Origin: Propionibacterium sp.
Lineage (GTDB): Bacteria > Actinomycetota > Actinomycetes > Propionibacteriales > Propionibacteriaceae
DNA: 26,609 bases
Reading direction: 5' to 3'
Assembly: GCA_022837595.1 (NCBI GenBank)
Contig: JALHFX010000050.1
Location: forward strand, 1 to 26,609
Below the pieces are notes generated by a model. It was not told where the DNA came from. It did not search any database and worked only from the letters and a program-made list of their open reading frames with translations. This document shows positions 22,596 through 26,609 of this stretch, in pieces; positions within the stretch are counted from its first letter, which is position 1, and each line of letters opens with the position of its first letter. Both the position numbers and the translations under genes were made by a program.

Positions 22596-25421
22596 ATGAC
22601 CACCATTCATGATGATCTGACTCGCTACCTGTCTGCCTCCCAAGCACTCGCACAGACTGCTACCGAGGTAGAGGAGTTGGCACGCTCAGAAGCAGTGGAG
22701 ACCTACCGTCGGCAGATGGAACTGCTGGGTCGGCGACTGCAGACCGACCCGCGCGCTTTCCGCGAGATGTTCATCGCCGATGGCATGGGGGCGGTCGCCG
22801 CAGAGTTCCGACAACCAGAACTCTCCGAAGACTTCACTCGGGAACTCTGGTCGAAACTGCTGGTCGGTAACGATGCCTCAATGGTGCTGATGCGCTTCGT
22901 GTGGAATCTGCCGTTGAGCGCCAAGCGTAAGTTCATCCGGGCCCTGGATCGTTACTTGTCCGACCGATACCCGGTGTTCAAGGGGCTTTCGGTGAACTGG
23001 CCGGCCGGGTCATCAATCCCGCCCTATATCCGCACTCCCGAGGAGCGCAGCGAAGATTTCGGACTGGTCAATCAGGGCTATCTTGGCTATCTGGAGATCG
23101 GCTATACGCAGCGTGAAGTCGATCTGCTGGTCTGGCTGGAGGCGCTGCGCGACAAACAGTGCGCCGATAAACCCTGCCAGTTGGGCGAACTGCTGGCCGG
23201 ACGCAAGGAGCCGCGCGGCGGGTGCCCGGTACAGGTGGCCATCCCCGACATGATGCGCCTTTTGGGCACCGGCCATTTCCGTGAGGCGCTCGATTTGATC
23301 GAGTCGATCAATCCGCTGCCGAATGTGACCGGACGTGTCTGTCCGCAGGAATTACAGTGCCAATCGGTCTGCGCCCATTCCGGTCGTCCGATCGAAATCG
23401 GCCAGCTCGAGTGGTTCTTGCCGCAACGAGAACGCGTGGTCGATCCCGAGGGCAATATCGCCCGTTACGCTGACACCCCCGACCCATGGCAGCTGGCCAC
23501 CAAACCGCCGGTCGCCGTCGTCGGATCTGGGCCGTCAGGCCTGATCAACGCCTTCCTGTTGGCCGCCGACGGATATCCGGTGACCATCTTCGAATCATTT
23601 CACCGGCTCGGCGGGGTGCTGCGCTACGGCATCCCGGAGTTCCGCCTACCCAATAGCCTGATCGATGACGTCGTCGAGAAGATCACCGCCTTGGGTGGAC
23701 GATTCGTGACCAACTTCGTCGTCGGTAAGACAGCCACTCTCGCCGAGCTGAAGGACGCGGGGTTCTCGCACGTCTTCGTCGGCTCGGGGGCAGGTCTGCC
23801 GCGGTTCATGAACGTGGCCGGAGAGCATCTGCTCAATGTGATGAGCGCGAACGAGTTCTTGACCCGGGTGAATCTGATGCAGGGTCATCGCGCCGACTAT
23901 GAGACGCCGCTGCCTGAATGTCGCGGGAAGCAGGTCATGATCATCGGTGGCGGCAACACCGCGATGGACGCGGCACGCACTGCCCGCCGTCTCGGCGGCA
24001 AGGTGACGATCGTCTACCGCCGCACTCGTCAGGAGATGCCTGCTCGGGTCGAAGAGCTGGAGCATGCCTTGGAGGAAGGCATCCAGCTCGCCACGTTACG
24101 ATCGCCGCGCGAGTTCTGCGGCGATGACCGGACCGGGTTCGTGAAGTCCGCGGTCTTGGAAACCATGAAATTGGGTGAACCGGACGCCTCTGGTCGCCGT
24201 CGTCCGGTTGCGACCGGTGAAACCGAGACGGTCGACGTCGATCTGGTCATCATGGCCCTCGGTAACTCGGCGAACCCGATCATCAAGGATTCGGAGCCTT
24301 CGCTGACGGTCACGACGGCGGGCGCTCTCGAACTGACCGAGGGTAGCCAGGCAACCTCGGTCGACGGTGTCTATTCAGGTGGCGACGCTGCGCGCGGTGG
24401 ATCCACTGCAGTCAAGGCAGCCGGTGACGGTCAGGCGGCGGCGCGTGAGATCAGGGATGCATCTTTCTTGCCCGCCGATCAGATCCGCGAGATGGTGGCC
24501 GATGCCAAGCAGTTCACCGACATGGCCAGTGCTGCGAACACCATCGTTCAGCGGCGCGAACTGCAACCCAATATCGTCGAGTTGACGGTCAGGGCCCCGG
24601 TCATCGCGAAGAACGCGAAGGCCGGCCAGTTCGTCCGGGTGCTCGCCGAACCGCAGGGAGAACTGGTTCCGCTGACCCTGGCCGATTGGGATGCTGAGGC
24701 CGGCACCATCGTGCTGGTGGTGCAGGGTATGGGCACCACCTCGAAGATGATCAATGCGATGCAGGAAGGGGAGCGGCTCGAAGGTATCGCCGGCCCGCTC
24801 GGCCAACCGAGTGACGTGCGCAAGATCCCCACCGGTCAGACCGTGGTCTTCGCTGCGGGCGGGGTAGGACTGCCGCCGGTTTATCCCATCGCCCGGGAGC
24901 ATCTGCAATTGGGTAACCATGTCACGCTGATCTCCGGTTTCCGCAGCGCAGACCTGCTCTTCTGGGTGGGCGCGGGTGAGCGTGTCGATGCCTTGCAGGC
25001 CGAGTTCGGTGACCAGCTCGAGGTGATTTTCACCAGCAACGACGGCTCCTTCGGTATCGAGGGCTTCGTCACCGTACCGTTGAAGGATCTGCTCGATGCC
25101 AACCAGCGGGGCCAGGGACGCCCGATCGCAGAGGTGACCACCATCGGGCCGCCGATGATGATGCGTTCGGTCTCCGATCTGACCAAGCCCTACGGGGTCA
25201 AGACGGTGGCTTCGTTGAACTCGATCATGGTGGACGCGACCGGCATGTGCGGTGCGTGCATGGTGCCTGTGAATATGGGCGGCGAGCTGGTACGCAAACA
25301 TGCCTGCATTGATGGCCCCGAATTGGATTCGCATGCCATCGACTGGGACAAGTTCTTGCCCAGGTTCAATCTCTTCAAGGCTCAGGAGCAGCGGAGCAAG
25401 GTCAAACACGGCTGGGCCTGA
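22596..25421 (+). CDS. NfnB-NfnA-like fusion: GltD-type plus PyrK-type flavoprotein
   Basis: A 941-residue cytosolic iron-sulfur flavoprotein. Residues 1-185 form a helical domain I do not recognise. Then comes a GltD/Fer4_20 4Fe-4S domain with Cys189, 194, 210, 249, 255 and 259 and NPLPNVTGRVCPQELQC. Next is a two-dinucleotide oxidoreductase: VAVVGSGPSGLINAF at 307-320 (FAD), LGGVLRYGIPEFRLP, then MIIGGGNTAMDAARTARRLG at 448-467 (NAD(P)). From about 650 it becomes a ferredoxin-reductase/PyrK module, ending in a [2Fe-2S] site with Asp880, Cys885, Cys888 and Cys904. The order equals NfnB then NfnA (or SudA/SudB) on one chain. Expected job: electron transfer between ferredoxin and NAD(P)H. ATG 22596 has GAGGAGG upstream, 10 bp after nifJ, so they share an operon. 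Confidence 0.87.
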   Translation: MTTIHDDLTRYLSASQALAQTATEVEELARSEAVETYRRQMELLGRRLQTDPRAFREMFIADGMGAVAAEFRQPELSEDFTRELWSKLLVGNDASMVLMRFVWNLPLSAKRKFIRALDRYLSDRYPVFKGLSVNWPAGSSIPPYIRTPEERSEDFGLVNQGYLGYLEIGYTQREVDLLVWLEALRDKQCADKPCQLGELLAGRKEPRGGCPVQVAIPDMMRLLGTGHFREALDLIESINPLPNVTGRVCPQELQCQSVCAHSGRPIEIGQLEWFLPQRERVVDPEGNIARYADTPDPWQLATKPPVAVVGSGPSGLINAFLLAADGYPVTIFESFHRLGGVLRYGIPEFRLPNSLIDDVVEKITALGGRFVTNFVVGKTATLAELKDAGFSHVFVGSGAGLPRFMNVAGEHLLNVMSANEFLTRVNLMQGHRADYETPLPECRGKQVMIIGGGNTAMDAARTARRLGGKVTIVYRRTRQEMPARVEELEHALEEGIQLATLRSPREFCGDDRTGFVKSAVLETMKLGEPDASGRRRPVATGETETVDVDLVIMALGNSANPIIKDSEPSLTVTTAGALELTEGSQATSVDGVYSGGDAARGGSTAVKAAGDGQAAAREIRDASFLPADQIREMVADAKQFTDMASAANTIVQRRELQPNIVELTVRAPVIAKNAKAGQFVRVLAEPQGELVPLTLADWDAEAGTIVLVVQGMGTTSKMINAMQEGERLEGIAGPLGQPSDVRKIPTGQTVVFAAGGVGLPPVYPIAREHLQLGNHVTLISGFRSADLLFWVGAGERVDALQAEFGDQLEVIFTSNDGSFGIEGFVTVPLKDLLDANQRGQGRPIAEVTTIGPPMMMRSVSDLTKPYGVKTVASLNSIMVDATGMCGACMVPVNMGGELVRKHACIDGPELDSHAIDWDKFLPRFNLFKAQEQRSKVKHGWA

Positions 25422-25457
25422 GTCATCGTTCGGTGGCGCTTGGTTGCGCTTGGTGCT

Positions 25458-25524
25458 GCTTGGGTCTTGGTTACCGACGCGATCCGAAAGAATAGGATCG
25501 CTTTCCGGTAACCAAGACCCAAGC
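25458..25524 (+). terminator. nifJ operon terminator; repeat hairpin copy 1
   Basis: Arms 25458-25476 and 25506-25524 are perfect 19-bp complements. The loop itself contains a second 7-bp stem, GCGATCC with GGATCGC around GAAAGAATA. It lies 37 bp past the stop of the Nfn-like gene. Its core 25474-25520 recurs exactly at 25540-25586. Confidence 0.7.
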
Positions 25525-25539
25525 ACACTCTGCGGGTTG

Positions 25540-25586
25540 CCGACGCGATCCGAAAGAATAGGATCGCTTTCCGGTAACCAAGACCC
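25540..25586 (+). repeat. exact 47-bp tandem copy of the hairpin core
   Basis: Identical over 47 of 47 bases to 25474-25520, with 19 bp between copies. The inner stem is kept; the outer left arm is shortened to GGTTGCCG, which still pairs with CGGTAACC through one G-T pair. Only two copies exist, so it is not a CRISPR array. Confidence 0.85.
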
Positions 25587-25606
25587 GAGCATCCACGACC
25601 TCGAGC

Positions 25607-25639
25607 GTATGAGTTACGTGCAGTACCCAACTCAGGCAC
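25607..25639. repeat. 33-bp direct repeat, copy 1
   Basis: GTATGAGTTACGTGC begins a 33-bp block repeated at 26548-26580 with two mismatches. The two copies bracket the gene-free 0.9 kb that includes the second ~500-bp element. Confidence 0.75.
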
Positions 25640-26036
25640 CTGAGCTCCGCAACTGGGTCAGGCGTCCGAGTGCCTGTGCTTGTCCAGAGTTCGAGAAGGG
25701 CGTTCTTTAGGGCATTAGCCGTACGGCTCGGATCGATAGATGAGCCCCCTTCCTGTGGAAAGGTAAGGATCCGGTCGGGAGCGGCCGCGGTTCAGATGTG
25801 GGGAAACGGTACGGCCAGCGCCACGTTTTAGAGAATCACGGCTCGGCTCACGGCAGGGCTGAACCTGCAGCCCTCGTGGAGAGTGCACGAGGAAACCGAA
25901 CGAATGTCAGGGTGGTCTCGATCTTTGGGTGGGATCGGCTGAGGGCGCCGACGGGGGCTGGGGTCTGGTTCAACTAAGGCGTCGTGTCCGCTTGGCCGGT
26001 GTAGTTGAGGCGTCATCGAACTGGCATGTGTTCACC

Positions 26037-26545
26037 GTGATCGATGATGGGCCGCTCGTCCGGTGGGCTATCAACGTCGACGGAGTCCTCGACCTCGCGG
26101 GGCACGAATGTTGCGGAAGCCGCAGGCTCGACCGGTTCAGCTCAGCGTAGTAGCCACGACGCTGATGAGTAGCACGTCAACTCATGAGACGGTCGGCAGC
26201 AGGCGCCGAGGCGGTCAGCCAGAAACAGGGTTGCTCGCACGCCAACACCCGTCAGTGGTCCCCAGATCGCTTTCCAGGCCCAGATTTGTCGGCGAACAGG
26301 CATCTGGGGACCACTGACGGGTGTTGACCGGGTTTGCCCCGGTGCGATTCATCGTCGGGGCGACCTTACGAGCGGGGATCGTCTGCACACGTGCAGCAAG
26401 TTTGTGCAGAACACGACTAAAACGTTCACGGACACTCCGCTGCCCACCCCGCCATCACACTGCAAGCAACAGCCGATCGAATCCGCTCCGGCCCCACATC
26501 ATCAACGCATCCCAACGCATGCAGGGCACTAACGTTGCTGAACTC
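26037..26545. repeat. ~500-bp dispersed repeat, copy B
   Basis: Same orientation and full-length match to 8889-9392. It carries the same parts in the same order: the CTCGACCTCGCGGGGCACGA block, the central hairpin (26243-26326), the CTGCAC/GTGCAG palindrome and the terminal GGGCACTAACGTTGC block at 26524-26545. Its left-hand counterpart of the 22-bp direct repeat (26100-26121) is more diverged than in copy A. The surrounding 25640-26036 shows no gene I can support; two short hairpins at about 25854-25895 are the only structure seen there. Confidence 0.75.
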
Positions 26546-26547
26546 GG

Positions 26548-26580
26548 GTATGAGTTACGTGCGGTACCCAGCTCAGGCAC
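26548..26580. repeat. 33-bp direct repeat, copy 2
   Basis: Second copy of the block at 25607-25639, immediately after the end of the ~500-bp repeat copy B. The sequence after it diverges from copy 1. Confidence 0.75.
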
Positions 26581-26609
26581 AGCATCAGGAGAGAACCGGC
26601 ACATCTGAG

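Noticed and set aside
25474..25586. Two identical 47-bp units with a 19-bp spacer, CRISPR-like at first sight
   Set aside because: Only two units, each a long hairpin, directly after an operon stop and with no cas genes in the window.
25700..26030. Possible group II intron or 6C-type RNA remnant
   Set aside because: Short hairpins exist (about 25854-25895), but no domain V signature, no C-run loops and no reverse transcriptase frame are seen.
26321..26608. Plus-strand ORF at the window end
   Set aside because: It covers the diverged repeat, has no matching frame in copy A and shows no protein-like conservation.

Overview
The window reads as chromosome of a high-GC actinobacterium. The GTP-type PEP carboxykinase, a fused multi-domain pyruvate:ferredoxin oxidoreductase, the GlpABC/GlpF/GlpK set and the codon use all suggest an anaerobic or facultative member of the Propionibacteriaceae. 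The family is an inference from gene content, not from a marker gene.

Layout. 1-210 holds no gene I can support. 211-702 is a GNAT acetyltransferase. 703-1106 has no protein gene but contains two back-to-back 72-nt cloverleaf-like structures (936-1010 and 1011-1085). 1107-3320 encodes a 737-residue protein of unknown function. 3481-3811 is a broken membrane/SHOCT gene followed by a hairpin. 3954-5045 (AI-2E/PerM-type membrane protein) and 5026-6501 (cardiolipin synthase, minus strand) converge and overlap by 20 bp. pckG (6781-8655, minus strand) is followed by two strong hairpins. 8656-9489 has no gene: it holds the pckG upstream region, one copy of a ~500-bp dispersed repeat and the glpK terminator. 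glpF-glpK (11900 to 9490) and glpA-glpB-glpC (16383 to 12165), all minus strand, form the glycerol block. 16384-16673 is a divergent intergenic region. 16674-17384 is an HMCES/YedK-type protein. 17608-22585 is a very long nifJ interrupted by an internal deletion and frameshift. It is followed after 10 bp by a 941-residue NfnB-NfnA-like fusion flavoprotein (22596-25421). 25422-26609 has no convincing gene; it holds a perfect 47-bp hairpin repeat in tandem, a 33-bp direct repeat and the second copy of the ~500-bp element.

How the genes fit together. Glycerol enters through GlpF and is phosphorylated by GlpK. Glycerol-3-phosphate is oxidised anaerobically by GlpABC, which passes electrons to the membrane quinone pool. 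PckG links PEP and oxaloacetate. The NifJ-like enzyme would oxidise pyruvate to acetyl-CoA with reduced ferredoxin, and the Nfn-like fusion next to it would move those electrons to or from NAD(P)H. In this sequence nifJ is broken by loss of about 33 codons at ~18079, yet the rest of its 1,500 codons show no decay. That points to a very recent lesion or an assembly error. The same kind of lesion is seen in the SHOCT gene at ~3541.

The most unusual signals are the tandem tRNA-like cloverleaves, the two ~500-bp repeats whose central hairpin differs by paired, compensatory base changes, and the NifJ/Nfn module with an unassigned ~185-residue N-terminal domain.
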